Assembly (NCBI GenBank): GCA_016718345.1
Contig: JADKDN010000008.1
Location: 95,933 to 159,932, forward strand
Source: Flavobacterium sp.
Lineage (GTDB): Bacteria > Bacteroidota > Bacteroidia > Flavobacteriales > Flavobacteriaceae
Length of the DNA: 64,000 bases
Direction of reading: 5' to 3'
The notes under the pieces were generated by a model. That model saw nothing but the letters and a program-made list of their open reading frames with translations. It was not told the DNA's origin and searched no databases. The translations under genes were made by a program, and so were the position numbers. How positions within the stretch are numbered: the first letter of the stretch is position 1; each line of letters begins with the position of its first letter. This document shows positions 9,201 to 17,938 of the stretch, piece by piece.

Positions 9201-11008
9201 CGGAACCATTACAAGAATAGCAGGAACATTAACAACTGATAATTCTTCCCTTGTTTTTGGGCCTAATGTTGCGGCTTTGACTTTGCCTAATAGCGTATTT
9301 ACATCAAGCCCTTCATCTTTAGTTAATTTAACAGTGAATAGAGCTGGAGGAATAACTTTAGGTAATCAAGGGATAACTGTTAGTGGTACACTTACCTTAA
9401 CCGATGGAATAGTAACAACTGGATCTAATACTTTAACGTTGAACGGAACCATTACAAGAATAGCAGGAACATTAACAACTGATAATTCTTCCCTTGTTTT
9501 TGGGCCTAATGTTGCGGCTTTGACTTTGCCTAATAGCGTATTTACATCAAGCCCTTCATCTTTAGTTAATTTAACAGTGAATAGAGCTGGAGGAATAACT
9601 TTAGGTAATCAAGGGATAACTGCTAGTGGTACACTTACCTTAACCGATGGAATAGTAACAACTGGATCTAATATTGTTTCATTAACGCGATCTAACGCTA
9701 GTCCAATAAGTGGTGGAAATAGTTCTACTTACATTAATGGTAAACTTGAGATTACTTATCCAGCTACAGGAACAAATATTGCGAGAACTTTCCCAGTAGG
9801 TAAAGGAGGAAACTATCGTCCTGTTACTTTTAGTTATGATACAGCTCCAGCTTCGAGAACGGTATTAATTGAGCAGTTTGAGGCAGCTTTCCCAGGTGGA
9901 GTTCCGTCTTCTGCAACACAGTTTGGTACTCGTTATTGGAATATCACACAGTCTAGTGTAGGTGCTTCCTATAAAGTTACTTTAGATGCAGGTCCAGCTA
10001 CGACATCAGGTACAGTAGTAATGATTAGAAGAGAGGGTACTGGAGCCTCTACTTCTAATGAAGTAACAACGCCTAATTATACTAACGTTACTTCTTACAA
10101 CACTACAGATGTTTCAAACGATGTTTCTTTTGGGGAATGTACAGTATGTTCTTTCATCATGCCAGCCCAATGTGGAAGTACTCTGCCAGATATCAATGCC
10201 ACAATTTATTGTTATGGTATTACAGGAGCAACAGATTTTCGTTTTAAAGTAACTAAAGCTGGAACTGATTATATCTTCGATAATGATTCGAAAAATATCA
10301 GAGCTTTTGTATTGAGTCAAATACCTGGAGTAGCTGAGTACAGTACTACATACGGAGTTAGTGTTAGTGCCTTTATCGGTGGAGTTTGGCAAGCTTATGG
10401 TAGAGTTTGTACTATTACAACACCACCTAACATTACTGTTAATACAACTCAGATTATGTTAAATCGATGTGGTACAACCCTACCTACTTTGAACACAACT
10501 ATATATGCTAATGCAGTGGTAGGCGCTACACAATATCGCTTTGAAGTTACTGGTGGCTCATTTGGAGTTAGATCAAGTTGATTCTCCATACCGATATTTC
10601 AACTTATCACAATTGAATCCTGGAGGAGGAGAATTTGGCAAAACTTATTCTATACGAGTGGCAATCAACAATGGTATCTGGCAAGGGTATGGGTCTGCTT
10701 GTAATGTAAGCACTCCTACAGCTCCAGCACCAAGAATGGCGGCTCAAGATATCAATACCAATGTGTTTGAGGTGAAAGCTTTCCCTAATCCATTTGCAAG
10801 ACACTTTAGCCTAGACATTCAAAGTTCAAGTGACGATTTGGTTCAAGTGAAAGTATATGATATGATAGGAAGAGAACTTGAGGTTCAAAAAGCTACTGTA
10901 TCAGAATTGAGTACTAAAGAGATTGGAACAAATTACCCTTCAGGTGTTTATAATGTTATTGTAAGCCAAGGTGATAAAGTGAGATCGGTTCGAATGATTA
11001 AGAGATAA
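6204..11008 (+). CDS. Large T9SS-secreted protein with Ig-like repeats and CBM26-like module (frameshifted)
   Basis: A long frame is open from 6658 to 10581, and the C-terminus continues one frame over to 11008, so a shift lies near 10565-10580. The first part (6204-6657) begins MINILLNLKN, has a signal-peptide-like stretch ending TFAQPS only if two indels near 6340-6370 are corrected, and is otherwise broken. The main body shows two Bacteroidota Ig-like repeats (APAYYEVSSDGG near 7245; APAYYQVSKD near 7880) around a starch-binding CBM26-like module (7464-7750, GDWSGSGYLYAFNGG), then low-complexity beta-strand repeats, two Cys-containing Fn3-like units (CGSTLPDINATIY; CGTTLPTLNTTIY) and a T9SS type A sorting domain (KAFPNPFARHFSL...GVYNVIVSQGD). 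It should be exported to the cell surface or medium; polysaccharide or starch binding is inferred from the CBM. Confidence 0.75.
9181..9666 (+). repeat. 243-bp near-identical tandem duplication within the secreted protein
   Basis: Bases 9181-9423 and 9424-9666 are two in-frame 81-codon copies differing at only two positions that I can see (TCA/TCT and GTT/GCT, the second giving Val to Ala). Each encodes SNTLTLNGTITRIAGTLT and a following strand-rich segment. Such identity points to a recent duplication or gene conversion. Confidence 0.95.
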
Positions 11009-11030
11009 AAATAATATTCATAGCTTAATA

Positions 11031-11062
11031 AAAACGCCTCAATTGCTGAGGCGTTTTTTATT
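11031..11062. terminator. Intrinsic terminator, probably bidirectional
   Basis: CGCCTCA at 11035-11041 pairs with TGAGGCG at 11047-11053 around a 5-nt loop. An A-run precedes the stem and a T-run follows, so it can stop both the secreted-protein transcript from the left and the ferredoxin operon from the right. Confidence 0.85.
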
Positions 11063-11131
11063 TTAGTATTTTTAGAAGATTTAAATTATTCTACATTCAG
11101 AATAAATTAAAAATAAGGTTTAATCTAAAAT

Positions 11132-11458
11132 TTATGCTTCAGGAGCTAGCTCTAGTTCTAATCCCTCAAGGGCTTCAGTAATATGAATTTGACATCCTAA
11201 ACGGCTATTGTCTTTAACATTAAAAGCTTCAGAAAGCATGGCTTCTTCATCATCACTTTTTTCAGGTAATTCCATATCATTTAACACATAACATTGACAA
11301 GAAGCACACATAGCCATTCCTCCACAAACTCCAATAGTGCCTTCTGGAGCTAGCTCATAGGCGCGAACGAGTTCCATAATATTCATATTCATGTCCGTAG
11401 GTGCTTGAACTTCATGAACAATCCCCTCTCTGTCTTTAATTTTTATTAATACATCCAT
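11132..11458 (-). CDS. fdx: 2Fe-2S ferredoxin (adrenodoxin type)
   Basis: A 108-residue electron carrier. The cluster ligands appear as C-x5-C-x2-C in GVCGGMAMCASCQCYV (about residues 43-58), with the fourth cysteine in RLGCQIHIT near residue 88, the arrangement of vertebrate-type and ISC ferredoxins. The C-terminus is acidic (LELELAPEA). It is the last of three minus-strand Fe-S genes (Mrp, NifU-like, ferredoxin), so its likely role is supplying electrons for Fe-S cluster assembly or to a partner oxidoreductase. The 107-bp gap to the NifU-like gene could hold its own promoter. Confidence 0.9.
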   Translation of the reverse strand: MDVLIKIKDREGIVHEVQAPTDMNMNIMELVRAYELAPEGTIGVCGGMAMCASCQCYVLNDMELPEKSDDEEAMLSEAFNVKDNSRLGCQIHITEALEGLELELAPEA

Positions 11459-11565
11459 CGTGAATTGGAAATTTATTGTTTGTGTTTGTTTTTGATTAGT
11501 TTAAAATCTAGATTTATATCATAAAAAAAATTTATGATTTTAAAGAGATTTTGCTAAAATTCAGT

Positions 11566-11805
11566 TTATGAAATATTGACAACAGTTTCTATTTCTGGAG
11601 CAAATTTTTTGATTGTTGTTTCAACACCTGCTCTCAGCGTCATTTGGTTTACGCTACAACTGGTACATGCGCCTTCAAGACGAACTTTCACATGTTTGTT
11701 ATCCTCAATAGAAATTAGTTTAATATCACCTCCATCAGAGTTTAAAAAAGGTCTAATTTCTTCAAGAGCTTTTAAAACGTTATTTGTTATTTCTTCTGTT
11801 GTCAT
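11566..11805 (-). CDS. NifU-domain Fe-S scaffold protein (Nfu type)
   Basis: A 79-residue stand-alone NifU C-terminal domain. LNSDGGDIKLISIE and the C-x2-C motif in EGACTSCSVNQMTLRAGVE are the family signature; the two cysteines bridge a 4Fe-4S cluster across a dimer. It has no A-type N-terminal domain, unlike E. coli NfuA. It lies 71 bp downstream of the Mrp-type ATPase, and the pair together probably delivers Fe-S clusters to apoproteins in the cytoplasm. Confidence 0.9.
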   Translation of the reverse strand: MTTEEITNNVLKALEEIRPFLNSDGGDIKLISIEDNKHVKVRLEGACTSCSVNQMTLRAGVETTIKKFAPEIETVVNIS

Positions 11806-11876
11806 TTCTTTAATTTTAGACTTCTTTGATTATTGAACTTCTTAAATTGTAATAGAAATTTAAGAATATTCATAAT

Positions 11877-13019
11877 CTATTTTTTGACGGCTGAACATCC
11901 AGCCATTGTTGTGATTTTTACAGCCTCAGTAGGAGGTAAATTTTCATTTCTACTTACTACTTGACTTACTACTTCTTTAGTAATTTCTTCAAAAACGGTT
12001 TCGATTATTGAGCCCGTTTGCATAGCTGCTGGTCTGCCGTAATCGCCTGCTTCTCTTATTGATTGAACAATAGGAACTTCACCAAGGAAAGGAACTTGTA
12101 AATCTTCTGATAAGTTTTTTGCTCCTTCTTTTCCAAAAATGTAGTATTTGTTGTTTGGCAGTTCTTCAGGAGTGAAATAAGCCATATTCTCTATTATTCC
12201 CAGAACTGGAACATTAATAGACTCAGACATGAACATAGACACCCCTTTCTTGGCATCGGCTAATGCTACTGCTTGTGGCGTACTTACAACTACTACACCT
12301 GTTATGGGTAAAGATTGCACTATTGATAAATGAATGTCACCTGTTCCAGGAGGTAAATCCAACAACATAAAATCCAATTCACCCCAGTCTGCGTCAAATA
12401 TCATTTGGTTTAATGCTTTTGATGCCATTGGGCCACGCCAGATAACGGCTTGACTTGGAGAAGTGAAAAATCCTATAGAAAGAATTTTAATTCCATAACT
12501 TTCAATAGGTTTCATTTTAGATTTTCCATCAACTGTTGTCGAAAGTGGTTTTTCATTTTCTACATCAAACATAATAGGCATAGATGGTCCATAAATATCC
12601 GCATCTAAAACTCCTACCGAAAAGCCCATTTTAGCTAAAGTTACTGCTAAATTTGCTGTAACAGTAGATTTTCCAACTCCACCCTTTCCTGAAGCAACTG
12701 CAATAATATTTTTAATTCCTGGAATTGCTTTACCTTTAATTTGATTTGGATTTTCTTTGGTAGGAACCTCTACCTTTATATTTACTTTGACTTTAGCTTC
12801 ACTAGAAACTAAATCATGAATTGTTTTTCTAATATCGTCTTCTGCCCTCTTTTTGATGTGCATCGCAGGTGTAGTAAGTACTAAATCAACGATGGCCTCA
12901 TCTCCAAAAGTGACCACATTAGTAATAGCACCACTTTCTACCATGTTTTTGCCTTCGCCAGCTATAGTTATTGTTTCTAATGCTTTTAAAATTTCTTTTC
13001 TGTCTAATTTCATGTTCAT
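11877..13019 (-). CDS. apbC: Mrp/NBP35-type Fe-S carrier ATPase (ApbC)
   Basis: A 380-residue P-loop ATPase of the Mrp/ApbC family that loads or transfers Fe-S clusters. Residues 5-90 form a DUF59/MIP18-like domain. The deviant Walker A is ASGKGGVGKST near residue 110, followed by LDADIYGPSMP and LLDLPPGTGD, the family's switch motifs. The protein ends in MAGCSAVKK rather than a clear C-x2-C, so the bridging cysteine arrangement is less obvious. Start could be the first ATG or the third codon (MKLDRKE). It heads the Mrp, NifU-like, ferredoxin cluster. Confidence 0.92.
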   Translation of the reverse strand: MNMKLDRKEILKALETITIAGEGKNMVESGAITNVVTFGDEAIVDLVLTTPAMHIKKRAEDDIRKTIHDLVSSEAKVKVNIKVEVPTKENPNQIKGKAIPGIKNIIAVASGKGGVGKSTVTANLAVTLAKMGFSVGVLDADIYGPSMPIMFDVENEKPLSTTVDGKSKMKPIESYGIKILSIGFFTSPSQAVIWRGPMASKALNQMIFDADWGELDFMLLDLPPGTGDIHLSIVQSLPITGVVVVSTPQAVALADAKKGVSMFMSESINVPVLGIIENMAYFTPEELPNNKYYIFGKEGAKNLSEDLQVPFLGEVPIVQSIREAGDYGRPAAMQTGSIIETVFEEITKEVVSQVVSRNENLPPTEAVKITTMAGCSAVKK

Positions 13020-13044
13020 TTATTATCTTAATTAAGACTTATTT

Positions 13045-13175
13045 TAGATTGCAAAGATAGTTATTTGTAATTATTTTTTTGTTTTTGGTGTGGTTGGGGG
13101 GTTTTGTTTGTGGGGGGGTTTTTAGTTGTTGTGTTATCACTAAAAATACAACTACATATAGATTGCAAAGATAGT
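13045..13175. repeat. Two 17-bp direct repeats flanking a G-rich tract
   Basis: TAGATTGCAAAGATAGT occurs at 13045-13061 and again at 13159-13175. Between them is a T/G-rich strand with G6 at 13096-13101 and G7 at 13112-13118, very unusual in this AT-rich window. Read on the minus strand, each repeat contains TATCTTTG, matching the Bacteroidota -7 box (13052-13059 and 13166-13173). The 13020-13264 gap has no open frame. It may be a duplicated promoter or a small inserted element. Confidence 0.7.
13052..13059 (-). promoter_or_regulatory. Candidate -7 box for the apbC operon
   Basis: On the minus strand this reads TATCTTTG, matching TAnnTTTG, followed by C. It lies 33 bp upstream of the apbC start. 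I do not find a good TTG at the -33 distance, so support is partial. Confidence 0.5.
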
Positions 13176-13264
13176 GCGAATTATATTGAAATAAATAGTA
13201 TTGAATTGGAAATATTTATGACAGTATAAGCAGAGAAATATAAGCTAAATTTTTCAAAATTAAG

Positions 13265-13588
13265 TCATTTGCATATTTCAGGTTGCCAAAAATGGTTTTC
13301 AAAATCTATAATTTGGTTTTCAACAACTTTTATACCTTCATTTTCTAGCAATTGTTGCATTAAAGTGGTTCCATTAAAATGATGTTTACCTGTCAATAAT
13401 CCTTTTCTGTTTACCACCCGATGAGCGGGAACATCTTCCAGATTATGACTTGCATTCATCGCCCAGCCTACCATCCTCGCCGAACGTGCTGTTCCTAGAG
13501 CCTTAGCAATGGCTCCATATGATGTGACTTTCCCGTACGGAATTTGTCGAACTACATCATACACTCTTTCGAAGAAATTAGTTTCCAC
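13265..13588 (-). CDS. Alkyltransferase-like protein (ATL), MGMT family without the active cysteine
   Basis: A 107-residue protein with the MGMT DNA-binding fold: PYGKVTSYGAIAKALG and ARMVGWAMNAS cover the helix-turn-helix and arginine finger. Where O6-alkylguanine methyltransferases have PCHR with the nucleophilic Cys, this protein reads VPAHRVVNRKG, an Ala. That is the hallmark of ATL proteins, which bind O6-alkylguanine and flag it for nucleotide excision repair instead of removing the alkyl group. It is one base from the end of the LysE-type gene, so it is the last gene of the trmB operon. Confidence 0.88.
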   Translation of the reverse strand: METNFFERVYDVVRQIPYGKVTSYGAIAKALGTARSARMVGWAMNASHNLEDVPAHRVVNRKGLLTGKHHFNGTTLMQQLLENEGIKVVENQIIDFENHFWQPEICK

Positions 13589-13589
13589 T

Positions 13590-14222
13590 TTAGTAGTAGT
13601 ATTTTATAATATTTATTAAGGTAATCAACGCAATTATTCCTGTAATTGAACCGATAATTGTATTCATATTTTTAAAGAAAAAATCGGTTTTTGATTCAAT
13701 GCGTTTAAAAAAGTTAATGTAATAGTAAAAAACGGCAAAGGAACCTAAAACGACACCAGTTAAAAATAGAAATTCATGCATCATTTCAAATGTGAAGAGA
13801 TGATTTGATGATAACAGAATAGTAACAAAAACGTAATAGGGAACTGGAAAAAAGTTTAAGGCAGAGAGTAACATCCCAAGAAAAAAACGATTGGTTTTAC
13901 TTCTGATTTTCATTTCTTCTTTTTTTGTTTTTGCCTTTCTAGCCAGAAACAAAAAATAGATAGTTAACAAAATGAAGATGACTAAACCTACTTCTCTCAA
14001 AACGACCACTACATTGGGATGAGAGTCTAAGAATCGAGCAAAAATTATGGCCGATAAAGTTTGAAAAAATACAATTATCAGCGCACCGGCTATAAATAAC
14101 AATGCTCGCTCACGCCCTTCACGAATGCTTACTTTTGCCGCTGTCATATTGATTAAACCCGGCAATGCTATCCCAATAGATGCCGAAAAGAAACCAAAGA
14201 AAAGTGGCAAAATGCTCCTCAT
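13590..14222 (-). CDS. LysE-family transporter
   Basis: A 210-residue inner-membrane protein with about six hydrophobic helices (residues 1-28, 38-62, 70-93, 113-135, 146-170 and 185-208). The N-terminal helix ASIGIALPGLINMTAAKV followed by GRERALLFIAG is typical of LysE/RhtB-type exporters. These export amino acids or similar small solutes; the substrate cannot be told. It is 2 bp downstream of trmB and 1 bp upstream of the ATL gene, so the three are probably transcribed together, although a functional link is not obvious. Confidence 0.75.
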   Translation of the reverse strand: MRSILPLFFGFFSASIGIALPGLINMTAAKVSIREGRERALLFIAGALIIVFFQTLSAIIFARFLDSHPNVVVVLREVGLVIFILLTIYFLFLARKAKTKKEEMKIRSKTNRFFLGMLLSALNFFPVPYYVFVTILLSSNHLFTFEMMHEFLFLTGVVLGSFAVFYYYINFFKRIESKTDFFFKNMNTIIGSITGIIALITLINIIKYYY

Positions 14223-14224
14223 TA

Positions 14225-14899
14225 TTATTTAATTTTAAATCGAATATAGGTAATTGCCTTATTTATCTGTAGATACTGTTTTTCATAAAAAGTTTGAATT
14301 GCAGTAACTTCTTTTGGGGAACCTTCGTTCAAATATACATTATGATTAGCATACAACACCTGATGACCTTCACCATGAAGTAATCCTAAGGTATAGCCGT
14401 GCATGAATTCACTGTCGGTTTTGAGATTCATAATTCCGTCTGGTTTAAGGATTTTTTTATACAATTGAAGAAACTCTGAATTGGTCATTCTGTGTTTGGT
14501 TCTTTTGTATTTGATTTGAGGATCTGGGAACGTTATCCAAATTTCATCTACCTCATTTTCATCAAAAATATGATGTATCAACTCTATTTGGGTTCGAATA
14601 AAAGCAACATTTTTCAAGCCATTTTCAACAGCAGTTTTAGCACCTCTCCAAAAACGCGCTCCTTTAATATCTATTCCAATAAAATTTTTATCGGGATATA
14701 TTTCTGCGAGTCCAATGGAGTATTCTCCTTTTCCACATCCTAATTCTAGAACCAAAGGATTGTCATTTTTAAAAAAATCAGCATTCCATTTTCCTTTAAG
14801 ATTAAAAGCACCCGAGACTACTTCTTCTCGAGTTGGTTGAAAAACGTTTTCAAACGTTTCATTCTCTTTGAATCTTTTTAACTTATTTTTACTTCCCAC
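14225..14899 (-). CDS. trmB: tRNA (guanine46-N7)-methyltransferase TrmB
   Basis: TrmB makes 7-methylguanosine at position 46 of the tRNA variable loop using S-adenosylmethionine. The 224-residue sequence has the SAM motif VLELGCGKGEYSIGLAE near residue 50, the acidic FIGIDIKGARFWRG, and the family-specific ITFPDPQIKYKRTKHRMTN segment near residues 123-141, which carries catalytic and tRNA-binding residues. It is first in a tight three-gene minus-strand unit. No anomaly is seen. Confidence 0.95.
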   Translation of the reverse strand: MGSKNKLKRFKENETFENVFQPTREEVVSGAFNLKGKWNADFFKNDNPLVLELGCGKGEYSIGLAEIYPDKNFIGIDIKGARFWRGAKTAVENGLKNVAFIRTQIELIHHIFDENEVDEIWITFPDPQIKYKRTKHRMTNSEFLQLYKKILKPDGIMNLKTDSEFMHGYTLGLLHGEGHQVLYANHNVYLNEGSPKEVTAIQTFYEKQYLQINKAITYIRFKIK

Positions 14900-14988
14900 G
14901 ATTTAATTTAATGTTTTGGCAAAATTAAGGAAATATATAAGAACAGAATTGTTTTTATATTGCAGTTATTAAAAGCGTAAATGATTTT

Positions 14989-16063
14989 ATGAGTATGAAA
15001 GGCAAAAATATATTGATAGCACCATTAAATTGGGGTTTAGGTCATGCTACAAGGTGTATTCCTATAATAAAAGCTTTGGAAAAAAATCAGTATACCCCAA
15101 TAATCGCTTCAGATGGAGCAGCGTTGCAATTGTTACAGAAAGAATTTTCCCATCTTCAAGCTTTAGAGTTACCGTCGTACCAAATTGAATATGCAAAAAA
15201 TGGGGCAGATTTTAAATGGAAAATGTTGAAAAACACCCCAAAAATGGTAGAAGCCATTCTAGAAGAAAAAAAAGTGGTAAAAAAATGGGTAAAGGAATTT
15301 CAACTTGTGGGAATCATTTCTGACAACCGGCTCGGTGTTTACAACAAGAAAGTACAATCGGTATTTATAACCCATCAATTGAATGTTTTGTCAGGAAACA
15401 CGTCCTGGATTAGCAGCAAATTGCATCAACAAATTATTAAAAAATTTGATGAATGTTGGATTCCTGATTTTGAGGGAGAACCAAGTTTGACTGGTAAATT
15501 GGGTCATTTAAAGAAATCTAATTTTAATTTAAAATACATAGGCCCTTTAAGTCGATTAGAGAAAGAAAATTTAAGTTTTAAATATGATTTAATGGTTTTA
15601 CTTTCTGGTCCTGAACCGCAAAGAGGAATTCTTGAAGTGTTGCTTTTGGAAAAAGTTATTGGCTTTTAATGGAAAAATTATTTTCATCAAGGGTAAAGTG
15701 GAAGCAAAGCAGAAAATAGAACAAATCGAGCACATCACCTATTATAATTTTATGACCGCTCAGGAGCTGGAGCGTGCTTTTAATGAGAGCAAAGTGATTT
15801 TAAGTCGTTCAGGTTACACTACAATTATGGATTTAGCAAAATTGGAGAAAAAAGCATTTTTCATTCCTACGCCTGGGCAATACGAACAAGAATATTTAGC
15901 TAAAAGATTAAAAAAATTAGGACTAGTTCCATTTGCAACACAAGATGAATTTACATTGGAAAACTTAGAAGAAATAGTGAACTACAAGGGTTTGCAACTA
16001 CAGCAAAAACCAATTCATTGGAAAAATTTATTTTGCCTTTTTGAGCGTAAAGGAGAACTCTGA
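14989..16063 (+). CDS. MurG-like glycosyltransferase (frameshifted near 15650)
   Basis: The N-terminal part (to 15669) begins KNILIAPLNWGLGHATRC, a GT-B donor/acceptor opening like MurG and related UDP-sugar transferases, and runs to LLSGPEPQRGILE. The rest (KLLAFNGKIIFIKGK ... SRSGYTTIMDLAKLEKK ... PTPGQYEQEYLAKRL) is one frame over and contains the GT-B C-terminal sugar-binding motifs. The break is in the five-A run at 15650-15654: removing one A gives LEKLLAFNGK and a continuous protein of about 357 residues. The 3' end overlaps the convergent kinase gene by 36 bp. The acceptor is unknown. Confidence 0.78.
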
Positions 16064-17070
16064 TCCAACACCAAATTCACTCTCAACATAAATTTTTTCG
16101 TCGTGTACTTCGATGATATGCTTAACAATAGCCAGCCCAAGACCAGACCCGCCTTCACTTCTTGCACCACTTTTGTCCACTCTAAAAAATCTTTCAAAGA
16201 GCCTCGGAATATTTTTTTTCTCTATCCCTTCGCCGTTATCATTAATACGAACAATTACTTTGTCTTCGGTGAGGTTTTCAATACTCACTTCTGTTGACCC
16301 TTTTTCTTTTCCGTATTTTATAGAGTTAACAATTAAATTTATAACAACTTGTTCGATTTTCTCTCTATCACCAAGAACCATTATGGGCTTGTTGTATTTC
16401 ATGTCAAACAATAGCAAAATATCTTTTTTTGAAGCTTCCATTTCGAGTAAATCAAAGACATTTTGAATCAGATTTACAATGTCAAAAGAAACCATCTCAA
16501 TATTTAAATCACCCATTTCCAGTTTAGCAATCATGTCTAAATCTTGTACAATATAAATTAAACGTTCAACACCTTTTTCGGCTCGTTCAAGATATTTTTT
16601 TCGGATTTTTTTATCATTCATCGCTCCATCTAGCAATGTTGAAATATAACCTTGAACAGTAAATAGAGGTGTTTTGAGCTCGTGAGAAACATTTCCTAAA
16701 AATTCTTTGCGGTATTCCTCGCGAACTTTTAGCATTTCGATTTCGAGTTTCTTGTCAGTTGCAAATTTTTTCACCTCTCTGGTAAGAGTTGCCATATCGG
16801 TAGTGATGGGTTGATTTCTAAAAGTGGTAGATTCAAGCAGAGAAACGTCGTCGTATATTTTTTTACTCTTCTGTAGATAAAGCGTTCCACCCTATATTGT
16901 AGCACAAAAAAAGAAAATGCTGCAATGCCAATACAGAAAAAGAAACAAAATTTTAAGGAAAATTCAAAAAAGATAGAAGTTAAAATCGCAACTAATCCAG
17001 TCGAAAAAAAAGCGATGTATAAAGCTGATATTACAGCAAATTTGTATGTTTTTTTAAAGCTAACGGTCAT
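16028..17070 (-). CDS. Sensor histidine kinase, PhoR-like (frameshifted near 16862)
   Basis: Two N-terminal membrane helices (about residues 10-33 and 40-56) are followed by a cytoplasmic kinase: H-box NVSHELKTPLFTVQGY, N-box VVINLIVNSIKYGKE, G1 INDNGEGIEKK, F/G2 LFERFFRVDKSG and GGSGLGLAIV. The first 84 residues and the remainder are in different frames; the shift falls in a seven-base A/T run at 16857-16863, and one more base gives RRVKKIYDDVSLLEST and a 347-residue protein. It directly follows the response-regulator gene with no gap. The layout matches PhoB-PhoR pairs; a phosphate signal is inferred, not shown. Confidence 0.85.
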
Positions 17071-17757
17071 TTATACTTCAAACTTGTATCCCACTCCTTT
17101 TATGGTTTTAAAAAGATCGTCTCCTATTTTTTCTCTAAGCTTTCTGATATGAACATCAATGGTTCTGCCACCAACAATTACTTCATTTCCCCATACTTTA
17201 TCTAGAATTTCCTCTCTTTTAAAAACCTTTCCAGGTTTTGAAGCTAACAAATAAAATAATTCAAACTCTTTTCGGGGCAGAATAATTTCAACGTTTTCCT
17301 TTATAATTTTATATTCTTCTCGATTAATTTCTATACCACCAACATTTAATGTTTCCGAGTTGGAACTTTCTTCTTCTTTTAGTCTTCGCAATAAAGCTTT
17401 TACTTTACTAATTAGTAATTTAGGCTTAATAGGTTTTGTAATATAATCATCAGCTCCAGCATCAAAGCCAGCAACTTGTGAATAATCTTCACTTCTTGCG
17501 GTAAGAAATGTGATAATAACGTTTTTAAGTTCAGGGATTTTTCGGATATTTTCACAAGCTTCCATACCATCCATTTCAGGCATCATGACATCCATAATAA
17601 TGAGGTGAGGAACTTCTTTTTTTGCTTTTTCAACAGCCTCTTTACCATTGATTGCAGTGCTTATTTGATAGCCTTCTTGAGCTAAATTGTACCCTACAAT
17701 TTCTAGAATGTCTTGTTCGTCATCTACTAATAAAATCTTAATATTTTTTTTCTTCAT
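17071..17757 (-). CDS. OmpR/PhoB-family response regulator
   Basis: A 228-residue DNA-binding regulator. The receiver domain has the acidic pair in ILLVDDEQD, the phospho-acceptor Asp in LIIMDVMMPEMDG and the conserved Lys in DYITKPIKP. The C-terminal winged helix has LPRKEFELFYLLASKPG, GGRTIDVHIRKLREKIG and KGVGYKFEV, as in PhoB and related proteins. It is transcribed ahead of its kinase and divergently from a TonB receptor. The 181-bp region between them carries an 11-bp-phased repeat array, so this protein is the obvious candidate to bind it and may autoregulate. Confidence 0.9.
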   Translation of the reverse strand: MKKKNIKILLVDDEQDILEIVGYNLAQEGYQISTAINGKEAVEKAKKEVPHLIIMDVMMPEMDGMEACENIRKIPELKNVIITFLTARSEDYSQVAGFDAGADDYITKPIKPKLLISKVKALLRRLKEEESSNSETLNVGGIEINREEYKIIKENVEIILPRKEFELFYLLASKPGKVFKREEILDKVWGNEVIVGGRTIDVHIRKLREKIGDDLFKTIKGVGYKFEV

Positions 17758-17835
17758 AATAGTAAAACGTCTGATTTCGAATGTAAAAGTAATTATAAAA
17801 CCCTATCAATAAACCATTTTACGTTAATTTAATCT

Positions 17836-17897
17836 ATTAACAATACCTTAATAATACAGCAACCAAATAGTAACAATGAAGTAACATGAACTTTACA
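17836..17897. promoter_or_regulatory. Six-unit 11-bp-phased repeat array, candidate Pho box
   Basis: Seven-base units start at 17836, 17847, 17858, 17869, 17880 and 17891: ATTAACA, CTTAATA, AGCAACC, AGTAACA, AGTAACA, CTTTACA. The exact 11-bp register is that of PhoB/PhoP direct repeats (7-bp half-site plus 4-bp spacer), and the core resembles the TTAACA boxes of Bacillus PhoP. The array ends 9 bp before a degenerate -7 box at 17907, as expected for an activator replacing the -33 contact. Confidence 0.65.
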
Positions 17898-17906
17898 AGT
17901 CGGTTG

Positions 17907-17914
17907 TTCCTTTG
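17907..17914 (+). promoter_or_regulatory. Degenerate -7 box for the TonB receptor
   Basis: TTCCTTTG followed by C differs from TAnnTTTG at one base. It lies just downstream of the 11-bp repeat array and 25 bp before the receptor ATG. A weak box next to activator sites fits an inducible promoter. Confidence 0.45.
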
Positions 17915-17938
17915 CCCCAAAATTAAAATAAAGTTAAA

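Noticed and set aside
9181..9666. CRISPR array
   Set aside because: Two coding, in-frame 243-bp copies without spacers; not a CRISPR repeat-spacer pattern. No CRISPR array was seen anywhere in the window.
10114..10392. Minus-strand frame inside the large secreted protein
   Set aside because: No family resemblance and no start context; it shadows the strongly supported plus-strand protein.
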